From the NCBI GenBank assembly GCA_032719365.1, contig CM064867.1:56856601-56920600 (forward strand): DNA of 64,000 nucleotides, in the 5' to 3' direction. The translations under genes were made by a program, and so were the position numbers. The notes below the pieces were generated by a model that was not told where the DNA came from, made no database searches, and saw only the letters and a program-made list of their open reading frames with translations. The DNA comes from Prinsepia uniflora. Its lineage: Eukaryota > Streptophyta > Magnoliopsida > Rosales > Rosaceae. Positions 34,570 through 46,632 of the stretch are shown here, one piece after another (the first letter of the stretch is position 1; every line of letters begins with the position of its first letter).

Positions 34570-35820
34570 GAGGCCATTTTCATTGTTAAGTGTCCCCTCT
34601 CTCCTCCTCTTAGTCCCCTCTTAGTACCTCTTAGTCCCTTTTTAGTTTTTTCTCTCTATTTTTGGAGAGATATTTTGGGGCCATTTTTAACTTCCTGTAG
34701 ATTTTCTTCCTAGTTTTCTTCACAATTTTGTTTTTAGATTTGTTTTTACATTTTGTTTCTTAGTTTCATTTTCTTTACTTGGTTCTTAGATTTTCTTTGA
34801 CTTCTCTTTGTACACTCTTTTATGCTTTCCTTAATAAAATCCTAGGCCGAATATTTCCGAGGCAATTCTAGATTTTAAATCCGTAATTCCTCATGTTTCT
34901 TCTTCCATCTTCACAAGGTTCCTTCTGCTGTCAGAGAATTTTGTGAATAACATTCTATTGTTTCCATCCACTTAGGAATCACAAACTTTTCTTCGATTCC
35001 GAAAGTGTAACTTTGTTCCATATACTTAAAACTATTGTTATTGTTTCGGTTTACTTATAATTCAATACATGTGTTGGTGTTTTCTTTCTAAACTTTTGTA
35101 AATGTAAATACAATCTCTATGTGTTTTACTTTTTGAATTTTATTTACTTCATATGTTTCAGTTTATGACCATTGTTCGGTGCACTTAGAATAGGATTGAA
35201 GAGATTTAAATGTTTGACACGCATTCAAATAAAAATCTAAGGTGAATCATATTATAAGTGTTTATGACCTCTGTTCGGTGCATTTATTGTATTGAAAAAT
35301 GTATCCATGTAATTGAGGTGATGAATGTAGGATTTCATGATTGGTTAGAGTGTTGGTAAAATTTGTGTTTGAAGAAAATCCATTTTAAGAGTAGTTTAAA
35401 TAATGTGATTGCTAATTTGAATCTACTTATGTAAAAGTGTCGGTTTTGTCTATGAAACTAATCTATGGTTTATAAAATCTAGTTAGCATGAGTATTTGCA
35501 TTTCAATTCTTAGTTTGTGTAAAATGTAGTTTCGGCTACAATCTTTCAAAACCCCCCGATTTATTCTTTAATTTTTTAATTTTTTAATTCATTTATTCTT
35601 TGATGTGTTAGTTCTTTAATTCTTTAATTCTTTGATTAATTTATTAATTTATTCCTTGACTATTTATTATTCTTTTTCACTAACCGTTATTAATGTTCCC
35701 TAATTTCCTCAGTTAAGAACAATCCATATTTATTGATACTACATCTTCACAAAAAGGGTTTAAATTGCATAAACTTGAATTACGTCTTTATTTAAAGTGT
35801 AGTCTTAGCGTATCCATTTT

Positions 35821-35838
35821 TGATGTCGTTGTTGAGGA
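35821..35838 (+). promoter_or_regulatory. Decayed primer binding site, Athila type
   Basis: TGATGTCGTTGTTGAGGA corresponds to TGGCGCCGTTGCCGGGGA, the usual site after Athila/Tat LTRs, with five transition-like changes. It marks the LTR end at 35816. Confidence 0.7.
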
Positions 35839-35866
35839 AATTAAAAATAATTTTTAATGTGTTAGT

Positions 35867-36297
35867 ATGTATAAATTGTGCATATTATACTTGTTTATAA
35901 TTTTTATTTTTGATCATATTATTTTTGTTCATAATTTTCATAATAAACTTGTTTGTAATTTTTATACTTGTTTATATTATAATTTTTCATATTATAGTTG
36001 TTCATATTTTATTTGTTTATTTTTATTTTTATACTTGTACATATTATACCAGTTCATAATGTTAATGTTTATACATGTTCATATTATACTTGTCTATAAT
36101 TTTTATTTACTTCTTATTTTTATACTTTTTCATAATATTTATATTTGTTCATAACTTTTATTTTTATTCTTGTTCATACTTTTAACTTTTATACTGTTCA
36201 TAATTATACTTATTCATACATATTCACACCTGTTCATAATTATACATATTCACACCTGTTCATAATTATACTTATTCACACTTGTTTATACTTGTTC
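35867..36297 (+). repeat. AT-rich degenerate tandem repeat of TATACTTGTTCATAA-like units
   Basis: Units such as TATACTTGTTTATAATTTT and TTGTTCATA recur. The last part has a close duplicate of CACACCTGTTCATAATTATA. The array continues at 38083-38220 beyond insertion G. It lies where the leader of the Athila-like element is expected. The open frame 35867-36154 is a by-product. Confidence 0.75.
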
Positions 36298-38082
36298 TGA
36301 CACAATCCATTCCAATCCCCCCGGGATTATCGCGTGATGTGTCATCCTCCCGTCTGACACGAAGTGTCAAACAAGGGATAACTAAAAACCTCAGCCCGAC
36401 TGGGGCTTCCATAGCGCGCCAGGATCGGTGGAGGAGTGCGATGTCTCGATTTCTGCTACAGCCCACATCCGTGATCAACCTGAAGGGCATTAAAACCATT
36501 AAAAACTAGGAGTGGAAGAAAATCAATAGTTTAATAAAAACACATTTCATAAGAAGACATTTATGCCCTTCAAGAAAAAGTATGCATGCAATCGAAAACC
36601 AATAATCAATCCATTTACCTTAATTAAATCATTAGAGCATTGGCCCAAAACCATAAATCCAAGTATGTGGGAACTCAGCCCAAAACTGTAAATCCAAACC
36701 ATGTGGGTCCCTGCCCAAATCCATTAAAACCAAAAACCAAATCATAAATCCAATAAATTCGAAATCCAAATACATAATCCAGTAAAGCCATAAATCACAA
36801 TTCCATCCAATACCATTATGTACCAATCCTCGGAATCCCAGATGCCTGGCGTCCCAGACGCCTGACGTCCCAGACCTCATGTCACGGTCCAAGCCACACG
36901 TGCTACCCGGGGTCTCAACCCGAGTCAATCTCTGACATCCCAAATGTCTGACATCCCAGACGTCTAGCAATCCTGCTCCTGGGTCACTATACGGTCCAGT
37001 CGCTCCGTGCAGTAACCCCTCGCAGGCAATACGCCGTGACTACTCCATCGTACTAGACGACCGGAGGTGACAATTTATAAATATAAGGATGGTATATGGA
37101 AAACCATTTCATAAATCATCTCAAACCGTTCAAATGGGCCTACGCCCGGGTTTTACATAAAACCATCGTAATCCACAAATCCAATTTCTCAAATCCAAAA
37201 CCAATTTGCCAAATCCATTTATGGGTCCTCGACCCGAAATCACATTCATAAAACACAATTGGGCCCCATGCGCGATTTCGTAAACCAACTGGTTCCCTAG
37301 CTCGATGTCTCATTCAATCAAATGGACTCCAAGTCCGATAGTTCGTAAAACAAATGGGTCTCAAGCCCGATTCCATATTTCCAAATCCAAAATCATACCA
37401 TCAAACCATTATTAACACCATAAACCTCGAAATACGTGCAAATACGGAAAACATCTCGAAATACGTGAAAATATGTAAATCACCAATACCACAATCATCA
37501 TCATAGAAATCACATATGTAAAACATATAAAACAGTTATGCATTCATCACATTTTAGAAAATAATGTCCACTCACAGACTGTCCTACGTTGCCGCCTCGA
37601 TACTCGTGCCATACGCCCTTCCGAGCCACATCACTATCACTGGGACTTCCAAACCTGTCCAGACCATACTAGAGGGTTAATAACTACCTCATTAACCTGT
37701 CATTAAATCCCCGTAATTTTCCTGAATTTTTAAACGTATTTTACATAGGCTTTAATCTTTCGGACACCCAAAACTACCCTGAAACGGTGTCCGATCGACA
37801 CGAAACCAGTACCAAAATATTCGTTACATCAAAATGATGATTTCACATGTTGAACACTTCCCCAAAAACACCCCCACGTGCACCCAAGGGCCGCCCAAAG
37901 GCGCTGCGCGTGGAGCCCACGTGCTTGGCACTATTCATCCTCAACCTCAAGTTAAACTGGTCTGAACTGTTAAGCCCCAGTCGGGTTGAGGTTTTTAGTT
38001 ATCCCTTATCTGACACTTCGTGTCAGATGGGAGTATGGCACATCCCACGATAATCCCGGGGGGGTTGGCATGGGTCATGTCA
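36298..38082 (-). mobile_element. Insertion G: LTR derivative with inverted terminal repeats
   Basis: The left end (36298, TGACACAATCC) is an LTR 3' end read on the - strand, with the usual middle modules to about 37968. The right end (37970-38082) is a + strand copy of the same 112 bases, so the segment has terminal inverted repeats with roughly 87 percent identity by eye. TGTTC flanks both sides. The expected LTR start is missing. The host array is rich in TTGTTC, so the TSD match could be chance. Confidence 0.8.
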
Positions 38083-39118
38083 TGTTCGTATTATATTTGT
38101 TCATATTTGTCCATAATGTTCATATTACTTGTTCATAATTTTTTTAATTTTTTTTAATTTTTTATACTTGTTCATCTAAATACTATACTTATTCATACTT
38201 GTACATTCTTGTTTATTCTTAGTCACACTTTTAAATTCATGTTTATTTTTCTTTTATTCATTAATTGTTGTTTTTTTATTTTATAAAATAAAATCAAAAA
38301 TTCGTAAAAAAAAAATTGATTTAAATAAGTTTATCATTACTTTTTACCATTAATTATTTAAAAAATTTGAAAAATTAAAAAGAAAGTTCGAAAAAAAGTT
38401 CTAAAAAAATTTCTTTTCATATTTAGTTGTCAATACATAATTAAAAAAAATCAATTTTTCTTAGTCTTAGCTTTGTGTTAGTGTAAATACATACTTGTGA
38501 GTAAATTGTTCATACTTATGAATAAATTTTTAATATGTAAATTGTCCATACATGTATAAATTGTTCATATCTAAATTGTCATATTATACTTGTTTATATT
38601 TGTTCAGAATTGTTTGTTTTTCATAAACTAGTTTTAGCTATATGTAGATCACTTGTGCTTCAGAGTTCAGATTTTGATCTTTAATGGAATAGGTGAAGTC
38701 TCGTTTGTTAACTCTCACCTAAACCCTTCATGGACCTAGGAAGAAATGAGGCTGAGGGTGGTGGTTGTTAACACTTGGGTTATCTTAGAACAAACTCTTA
38801 TTCAACTGGAGTATGAAATTTTTGAGGTTGATGTCTTGGACAAGATACGATACTCGTAATGAGTTTTGGGTCTAAAAAATGGATATCAATTGAGTTTAAG
38901 CCTCGTGATGTTTTGAAATTAGCCCTAACTCTTATGTTTATTCTTTCTAACGTGGTCACCTTTGAACTTTCCCAAACAGTTGAATAAATCTAAGATATTT
39001 ACTTAGGCTGCACGGACGTAGAAGTCTTCATCTAAACTTTGAAGCTATGTGAACCATATATATCTTTGACTTTCCCCCCATCGTGTAGTTATTGTCTCCT
39101 ATTGTATTTGTAAATTGC
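38083..39118 (+). other. AT-rich leader and unassigned part of the Athila-like element
   Basis: It continues the tandem array, then homopolymer-rich sequence, then about 500 bases of ordinary composition. Gag and protease should lie here but none is recognisable, so they are probably deleted. Confidence 0.5.
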
Positions 39119-40634
39119 ATAACCACAAGTACATAGAAGACGACTTTCACTTGTGCTTTTGGCATTTTTTCCCATAGAATAGTACTGTTTCGCTTATTCA
39201 AATCCTCAGGTACATTCCAAAGATGCTTTCTTTCTATTTTCTATGAATATGTTAAAAAGATAATTGAAGTATTAATGGATGATTTCAGTGTCTTTAGGGA
39301 TAGATTCGATGAATGCTTAGAACACTTAGAACTAATCTTGCAAAGATGTGTTTGAACTAACTTAGTACTTGACTAGCAGAAATGTCACTTTATGGTTAGA
39401 CATGGGATAGTCTTAGGATATATAATCTCTAAAAGAGGAATAGAAGTTGATAAAGTTAAGGTTCATCTTGTGGGTACTTACCCTCTCCCACTTATGTGAG
39501 AGAGATTCATTCGTTTCTTGGTCACACAGGTTTCAATAGAAGATTTATCAAGGAATTTTCCCGCATTACAAGGCCCTTGTGTCCATTACTTCAAAGGAAA
39601 CACCATTTGTCTTTGATGAGGATTGCAACCAAACTTTAGACAAGCGAAAGGAACTCTTGACCACGACACCTATCCTTTTTGCCCCTAATTGGTCCTTTCC
39701 TTTTGTACTGATGTGTGATGTTTTTGCCTATGTTGTTGGTTTGGACAAAGGAAAGACAAGAAGCCATGTGCCATCTATTATGCATCTAAGACCTTGAATG
39801 ATGCTCAAATGAATTACACCACCTCTGAAAAGGAGTTGCTTGTTGTAGTGTATTCTTTAGATAAGTTTCGTTCTTACTTACTTCAAACTAAATTTATTGT
39901 TTATACTTATCATGCAACTTTGAAGTACCTCTTGGCCAAGAAGGAAGCAAAACCAAGGCTAATCCAATGAATTCTTCTTCTTCAAGAGTTTGACATCGAG
40001 ATTATGGATAATGAAGATATAGAAAACATGGTAGCTGACCACTTGAGCTGTAGTGTGCATGTACATGATCCTGTGGAGATTCAAGAAAAATGCTTCTGGA
40101 TGAACAACTCTTCGGAATCAAGGTAAATACTCTTTGGTATTTTAATATAGTTAACTACTTAGTCACTAAGAAGTTACCTACCACATTAACTCATGCACAA
40201 AATGATAAACTTAGGAAGCATGCTAGGCACTGTGTTTGGGATGAACCTTACTTATGGAAACATTGTGCATACTTTTTGATTTGGAGATATGTCCCTAATA
40301 ATGAACACAGATCCGTCCTAGAGTTCTGTCGTAATCATGCTTATGGAGGTCACTTTGGATCTAGGAAAACAACACTTAAGTCTTAAAATCTGGACTATAT
40401 TGGCCTATACTCTTTAAAGATGCACATTCATTTTTCTTATCTTGTGATAAATGCCAAATATTTGGGAACCTAAGCCGTAGAGATGTGATGCGACAAACTT
40501 ATGTTTTGAATGTCGAATTTTTTGATGTTTGGGACATAGATTTTATGGGCTGCTTTCCTTTGTATAATGGTTATCTCTATATCTTACTTGATATTGATTA
40601 TGTCTCAAAATGGGTGGAGGCTAAGGCCACCCGG
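39119..40634 (+). pseudogene. pol: Athila-like pol remnant: RT, RNase H and start of integrase
   Basis: From 39119 the RT core reads KTTFTCAFG, then GTFQRC, then the catalytic LMDDFSVF (MDD at 39275-39283), with a stop at 39353 and further frameshifts. ETPFVFDEDC (39595) and PILFAPNWSFPFVLMCD mark the start of RNase H; SKTLNDAQMNYTTSEKELL follows and the domain ends at MVADHLS (40030). Integrase begins near 40110 with NYLVTKKLP and WDEPYLWKHC, HAYGGHFGSRKT, then CDKCQ and SRRDVM. The first catalytic aspartate is in DVWDIDFMG (D at 40539-40541). The reading breaks at 40634, where another element starts. These phrases are typical of the Athila lineage of Ty3/gypsy. It is dead: several stops and frame changes and an insertion. 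Confidence 0.92.
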
Positions 40635-42788
40635 TGTAATAACCTGAAAATTGAGGAAAATTCCAAATGACGGTTTTGCCCCTAAAGGTAAAAAGTTGAC
40701 TTTTTGACTGGGACATTTTCTAGATAATTTGTAAGGACTGTTACGAAGATCTCGGCCTCTTGAGTACGTAGATAGGCGATATGCTAAAATCAGAGATCGA
40801 ATAGGTCTGGTACGAGTCAAAATTGTCTAAGGGCATTTTAGTAAATTTGGTCATGAAGGGTCTTTTGGTCATTTTGAAGGAGAGGCCTAGAATATTCTGG
40901 AAAAACCTCCATTATTTCCTCCATTTATCCCTTCCACTGACTTAGCGGACTATAAGCAGGATGTGTGTGTTGTGTATGGGCACTCAGTGGAGGGACATTG
41001 AAATGAATAAAATTAAGAAAATTGAATCAAAGAAGAAAAGAGAGAGGACAAGCGAGAGAGAAGCTAGAAAAGGGAAGAAAAGAGAGAGGAAGAGAGTTAC
41101 TGAGAATAGAGGAATGGACTTGGGAGGTGGTAAAGCACCAGGCCCGAAGGATCGTATTTTTGTATTTTACCATAAGGTGGTTATTTAATCGGTTGGAGGC
41201 TTCTAAGCTTGATGCTGCTTTTAAAAAAGTTCCAGTTGAAGTTGTAGGAGTGTTCGGGGTCAGGAAAAATAGAAGATTAGCCGTAAGAATACCAGGAACA
41301 CATAGGAGCAGTTTCGACGAAAAGTTTGAGACACGGGTTGAAGATTGTGGTACATTTTTCTTACTTTTGATGGCATAGAATTATTTCTAGGACTGTTTAG
41401 AAGTTATTTGATAGTTGAAACGATAAAAATGGACAATAAATAATATATTTTGAGTCGGGTCATGACCTCCGGGTCGGGTCCTACGCATAGGCTTGCGGGT
41501 CGACGCGGCGATCGGTTAGGGGTGACCTTACGCTGGCATGTGAGGCCCACGTGTAGGGATCCTTAGGTGGCACGTGAGCACACGTGGTGTATTTTTTTTT
41601 TCCGACCAACTTGAAAATATTCCTCTCCATTCTAAATCTAATGACATATGGATTGAAGGATTTGGACATCTTTTGGGTATATTTCCAAATTTTCATGGTA
41701 TTGTGTATATGTTTACTAATAAGGAATTAAAGTAATTGGTTCTCTAATTAAAAAATTATGATCATTATGCGTATAGGTTTACATATGCTTATTGATGGAT
41801 TCTTGAAAAATTAAAAAGGGTATGTTTGATTAGATTACTTGAAGTATTAAATGTTTATTAAATTCTTAATAAATCTTGTAATTTGTGGAATAGAAATATA
41901 AACTATTTTGGATCCTTAGTGAATTGTGATGAATTCAGATGAATTGAAAATGTGAAAAATAAGGATTTGGCTTAAGTATTATATATATCCATAAGTTTCC
42001 CTTTTATCATAATTATTATTATTAATATTCAAACATGTATAAGTCTGTTTTCATTAAGTAATTAGCACCACAACATACACAACAAAGTGCACACACTCAC
42101 CATCTCACAATATCAACTTATAATAACATGACTTTATATATATAACATCATAGGACCATCATATATATAACATACACAAACAGGTTGAGTCGCTGGCCAA
42201 AGGACCCATATGTAGATGATACAGGTGCATGGGGGCACGTGGAGGACAATCTCGAGGCACGGTTAACATATGTTTTGATGTAATCGATGTAACGAACATT
42301 TTCGCACAGGTTTCAAGTCATCGGACTCTGTTTTGGTACAGTTTTGTGTGGAGTATAAGTGATGTTTGGTAAGTTTCATGGGATCCAGGAATTACATATG
42401 ATGAAATGAAGTTATGAACATCAAGAAAAATAGGATGGTAAGTTAATTCTTTAGAGTAACTCAGTTGTCCATTTTGAATATGAAAATAGAATTGGGGTTG
42501 TTCTAAAATTTCGAGGACGACATTTTTGTAGGGGGTAGGTTGTAATAACCCTGAAAATTGAGGAAAATCCAAAATGATGGTTTTACCCCTAAAAGTAAAA
42601 AGTTTCCTTTTTGACTGGGTCATTTTCCAGATAATTCAAAAAGGAAGTTACGAAAGTCTCAGTCTCATGAGTATGTAGACATGTGGTATGCAAAAATCAG
42701 AGATCGAATAGGTCTGGTACAAGTCAAAATTTTCTAGGGACATTTTGGAAATTTTGGTCATGAAGAACATTTTGATCATTTTGGAAAT
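40635..42788 (+). mobile_element. Insertion F: rearranged LTR element fragment in integrase
   Basis: It starts TGTAATAACCTG at 40635. A second copy of this LTR start lies at 42541 after GAGGACGACATTTTTG and a purine run TAGGGGGTAGG, the 3'-interior signature of the chromovirus-like elements here. The second copy breaks at about 42788, where integrase resumes. The interior is short and non-coding; the piece at 42280-42350 resembles the LTR middle (AACGAACATTTTCG). About 45 integrase codons are missing at the junction, so the right end was lost by deletion. Confidence 0.7.
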
Positions 42789-42895
42789 GGTATGGTGTCA
42801 CTCATTGAGTCTACGCCATATCATCCTCAAACTAATGGATTGGCCGAGGTAAGTAACGGGGAGATCAAGAGAAAACTGTGGCCCCTAATCGTAAG
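42788..42895 (+). pseudogene. pol: Athila-like integrase remnant around the catalytic glutamate
   Basis: YGVTH (42791), then, after a one-base frame shift, TPYHPQTNGLAEVSNGEIKR, which is the core segment with the catalytic E. It joins the halves at 40634 and 49812 in order and strand, and is cut by element D at 42896. Confidence 0.88.
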
Positions 42896-43895
42896 TGTAA
42901 CGATCTGTCCCGAATTCTGGGATTAGATTAGTGACTAATCATGATTAGTGGGGTTGATCGGTGATTAGTTGGGCGAAATCGGACGAACGATGCAAAATGA
43001 TCGTTTTGCCCCCAAACGTGGGCAAAATGTTGACTTTTTGATCGGGCGGTCAAAAGGACTTTGACCAATGATCGTGAAGTAGTTCAGGACGTCACGAGTT
43101 CATAGACAGGTGGCACGTTCGATTCCGACATTCGAGGAGAAAGTTATGATGTTCGGAAGTCGAGGGGCATTTTGGTAATTTGGCAGAAATGGGGCCAAAT
43201 GTTAACTTTTGACCTGGGAGGTCCAATGGACAAGGGCCAAAGACCGTTACGTAGAACGTGTCGATACGAATTCATTGACAGACGGCATGCCAAAATCGGA
43301 GGTTCGACGAAAAAGTTATGGTCACGGAAGTAAACTCGATTAACCGAGACTCGGATTAAAATAATATTAAATTAATAAAATTTGATTACTTGAATCAAAT
43401 CAATCTGGACCCTTGGATGAGTGACAAGTGTCACTCATCCCCTACATTCCCTAAAACCAGGATCTTTGTTGGCCATTGGATTAATTAATCCATTTTCTCT
43501 CCTGAAATCCTCACCATTCATTTTAAACCACAGATTGAATCTGGGCCGTTGATCTCATCTCCTTCTCTGTTTAATTGGATCAGATCACTCACACTCTCAC
43601 ATTTTCATTTTCTCTCAACCCGTGAACACTCTCCCTCTTTGCACAAACACCCTACCACCTCTCAGCCTCAACCCACATCAAGAACACCTTCAGATAACCC
43701 TCAGCCACCTCCAGACGGCCACCAACACCCCATGGCCGTCCTGCACGGCCAAGAACCTCCCAGACCCGAGAAGGAACAAAACGACCCAAACCCGGCTAAA
43801 CGTCCAAACACTTCACACCTGGACTCGAACACACCTAGGGCTAGGATAACTGAGATATTAGGACGGCTCAGATAAGGACTGGACTCGAACACACC
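42896..43895 (+). mobile_element. Element D: truncated 5' LTR
   Basis: The first 985 bases are nearly identical to the 3' LTR at 46633. It breaks after GATAAGGACTGGAC and is joined to the interior through 11 extra bases (TCGAACACACC) that copy sequence 60 bases upstream. The primer site and about 2.2 kb of LTR are lost. GTAAG (42891-42895) and GTATG after the far end are the likely target-site copies. An open frame of 108 codons (43549-43875) lies in this LTR and, with about eight amino-acid changes, in the other. Confidence 0.88.
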
Positions 43896-46632
43896 GCGGG
43901 GTCAGTCAGGTTGTGGATTTTATTGCTAAGAGCAGTTGAGTTCGGTGGAACCATAGGGTGTAATTGTGGAATCCTAGTATATGATGGATTAAAAAGGTGA
44001 ACCTTAGTTGTGACTAGTGGATGAGAACTTGTGCTGCGAAGACCGGCTGAGGTCATGGATGACCATGTGAATGACTCTAGTGAGTCTAGTCGGAACGATG
44101 GGATTCGATCCATGGGTACGGTATGAGATAAATTATGAAATCCCAAGTTAGACCGAGTATTAGTGTGATGTGTGGATACAGATCTCGATCGCAATGACCG
44201 TTGGTCGGTAGTCATGTGGAGATGACTGGCTATCGAGGGTATTTAGTGTGGTTACAATACTTGGGGATCAGGGGACGTTCAGGGAACCTTCATTATCCTG
44301 ATGTGAACTGTTAGAAAGGTGGTACCCATAGTTGTGGGGTACGAGTAGAGGTACGGGATCGTCGTTCGGTATGAGCGGAGATCGAGGGTTGTCATATTTG
44401 CACACGGTGTGCAAGTATGGATGTTTGTAGGTTGGTACTTTTGTACTGATGCTAGTATGGATGCGTATGTGCTGATACTAGTGTTGTTGATAGTGTGCTG
44501 GTGCTGGTACTAGCGCTGGTGCTAGTGTCAGTGATTGTGATGACGATGAGCCACGAGTTGGGGCGTGACTTTGTCATGATGGACATATGTTCGGTATTTG
44601 AGATTCAGTAGTGGTTGACTGATTGACTGGATGGGATCCAGCAGAGATTATGATGTGTTGGGATAAGTCCCAACAGTGATGAGATGACAAGTGATGAGTG
44701 GATAAAAAGGTATGATTGAGACTTGAGTAATCTTGGGATGACGTCCCCTACGTCATGAGAATTAGTGGATTTGGGGAGTTGTTGGAAACTCCAAGATTGG
44801 CGTGATTGTGTGTTTCTAATATCTCCAGAAAGGACAAGGAAAATGATTGGAATTGGAAAAGACGAGGAAACCATTGGTGATAGGTATTCTGGATTCATTG
44901 GGGTTGACTTCTTGTTTTCTGCCCTAGCAGACGCTGATTGTAGTTACCAGTACGTTGAGCGTGTATTGGTTGGTGGGCCCATGTGTGTTCGGGGTCATCT
45001 GGAGGAGTTGTGTCCACGTAGGATGAGTATTGGAGTCATTGTTTGGATCATCCTTGGTTTTTCCTAGGTGGAATGACAAGGATCGATACGAGGTAATCAG
45101 TGAGAACCCACAGTCTCGGCGTGTTTCGCCGTTGACTGTTCTGTCTAGTTGTGGGAGTTGATTGTTGAACGTTGTGACAGTACGCAAATTAGATGAGGGT
45201 GTAAGACCCTATGGTTTCGAATCTAGTAATTAACTGTGTTGATCCTAGGTGGAGCAGGATCGTGACGTTTATAGTCAGGGAGGCAGTGTCGAATCTGGGT
45301 CGTGATCTTGATGATCCAGATAAGGGAGAGTTTATCACTCTTACTTTGGTATGTGAGTCGTAAATGACGGGACATAACTTCTTTTAGAAGTTGAGCCCGT
45401 ATGGTATCTTACTCGAGTGAATAGGTTTCTGACGTGGTCGGATTTTGTCAACCTTAGACGTGTGGAGGTTGGATTGGCTTCCCTATGAAGCCAATCGAAT
45501 GTATTGAGCAGGTAACCGATAGGTTCGGTTTTGGTGTGTCTTGGTAGACGTGAACGAGATTTCGGGTTTTGGAATCGAATTTCTGAGTGACGATTCAGGA
45601 TTCGATTTTGGAACTTGAAAATTGATTTCCGGATTTGGGTACGGAATGATTATTCCAAATGCTAGCTTACGGAATAATGATTTCGGAGTCGAATTTGGAC
45701 ATGAATTAAAATGTGATGTCTGGGTTTGGATTCGGGATTCCTTATGAAATTGCGGATTCGGATTTGGAATTGGAACTAGATGATGGGTGGAGTTTCGATT
45801 TGTCTCATGCTGGATTGGGCAAATGTACTCCATTATTGGAATGTGTTTGGCTATGACCTAGGTGGTTGTAGTCTGGTCGATGGATAGATGTGTGTACTTT
45901 GTACATGGTTCGAGGTACGATACCTTGCAGACTTGTAGTGTCTAGTAATGGTATACGGGTTATCCCCGTGGTATGTCAGTGAGCGTGTGGGTAGCCAGAT
46001 TGGTAGCTGGATTGGTTCTGATACCATTGGATTAGTCGAGGTCGAGAACCGGACTTTGGATACTATGAAATGGGTCATGGTATTTCCGGTGAGTCTAATT
46101 ACACACGAGTCGTGTGAAATGTTGGTGAGTGTATTTTTGAGTCAAGTACGTTGGTGGCTTGTGTAGCCACTAGTAAATAGAGTGTCAGTTTTCGACTGAC
46201 AACTGCCGAATGGTGGCATATTGTCGGGATGTGTCAACGTGGATTGTTGAGTGAGGTCTAATGACTCCCAGTGGGAGTATATACCAGGATAGATTGGTGA
46301 GTGAGAAAGGAACCGTCGAGTTGTTGCGTCAACGAAAGGGTAGATTGGACAAGTAGTGTCAATTCGAAACGAGTGGTTTCAAGTCATTCGACAGGGTCGA
46401 ATGTAGTCGATGTGTTATGAGTACTAGTGGTACGTTTGGTTGTAGACAAGTTTTGTTCTGATTAGTTGGTGTACGAGTGTACACGTGCTACAAGGCCGAT
46501 TGTACTTTCCATGGGGTGTTTGTGGAATCAGGACAGTTGGAATTCCGAGAGCGAAACAAATTAAGGAGGGAAGAACGTTTGAGATTAGATCAGTTGGAAT
46601 TTCGAGGACGAAATTAATTAAGGAGGGAAGGT
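43896..46632 (+). mobile_element. Element D interior: non-coding, B type
   Basis: 2.7 kb homologous to the interior of element B (16800-16900 and 15055-15205 on the - strand, among others). There is no gag or pol motif. The element's two LTRs are still about 95 percent alike by eye, so it is young, yet it shows no trace of an ORF. The last 100 bases contain GGAATT...GAGGGAAG twice (46549 and 46600), a duplication of the polypurine region. The open frame 45483-45833 (-) follows the GGATTCGGATT-type repeats. Confidence 0.78.
46590..46631 (+). promoter_or_regulatory. 3'-end motif and polypurine tract of element D
   Basis: GGAATTTCGAGGACGAAATT, then AATTAAGGAGGGAAGGT, lies directly before the LTR start. 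A variant copy lies 51 bases upstream (46540-46577). The motif matches the corresponding place in the chromovirus at 1648-1677. Confidence 0.85.

Larger units (their letters stand above)
33041..35816 (+). mobile_element. Athila-like LTR with TATA box, carrying a TRIM insertion
   Basis: It starts TGATGGGCC (approximate) and ends TATCCA just before a primer site at 35821. CTATAAATAGG at 34559-34569 is a good TATA box, and AATAAAAT at 34833 a likely polyadenylation signal about 270 bases downstream, as expected for the promoter and R region. Without the 720-bp TRIM it is about 2.05 kb. It does not match the LTR at 61937, so whether both belong to one element is open. Confidence 0.7.

Noticed and set aside
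35867..36154. Hydrophobic frame of 95 codons that looks like a membrane protein
   Set aside because: It is a translation of the AT-rich tandem array; Tyr, Phe, Ile and Leu follow from TAT, TTT and ATT repeats.
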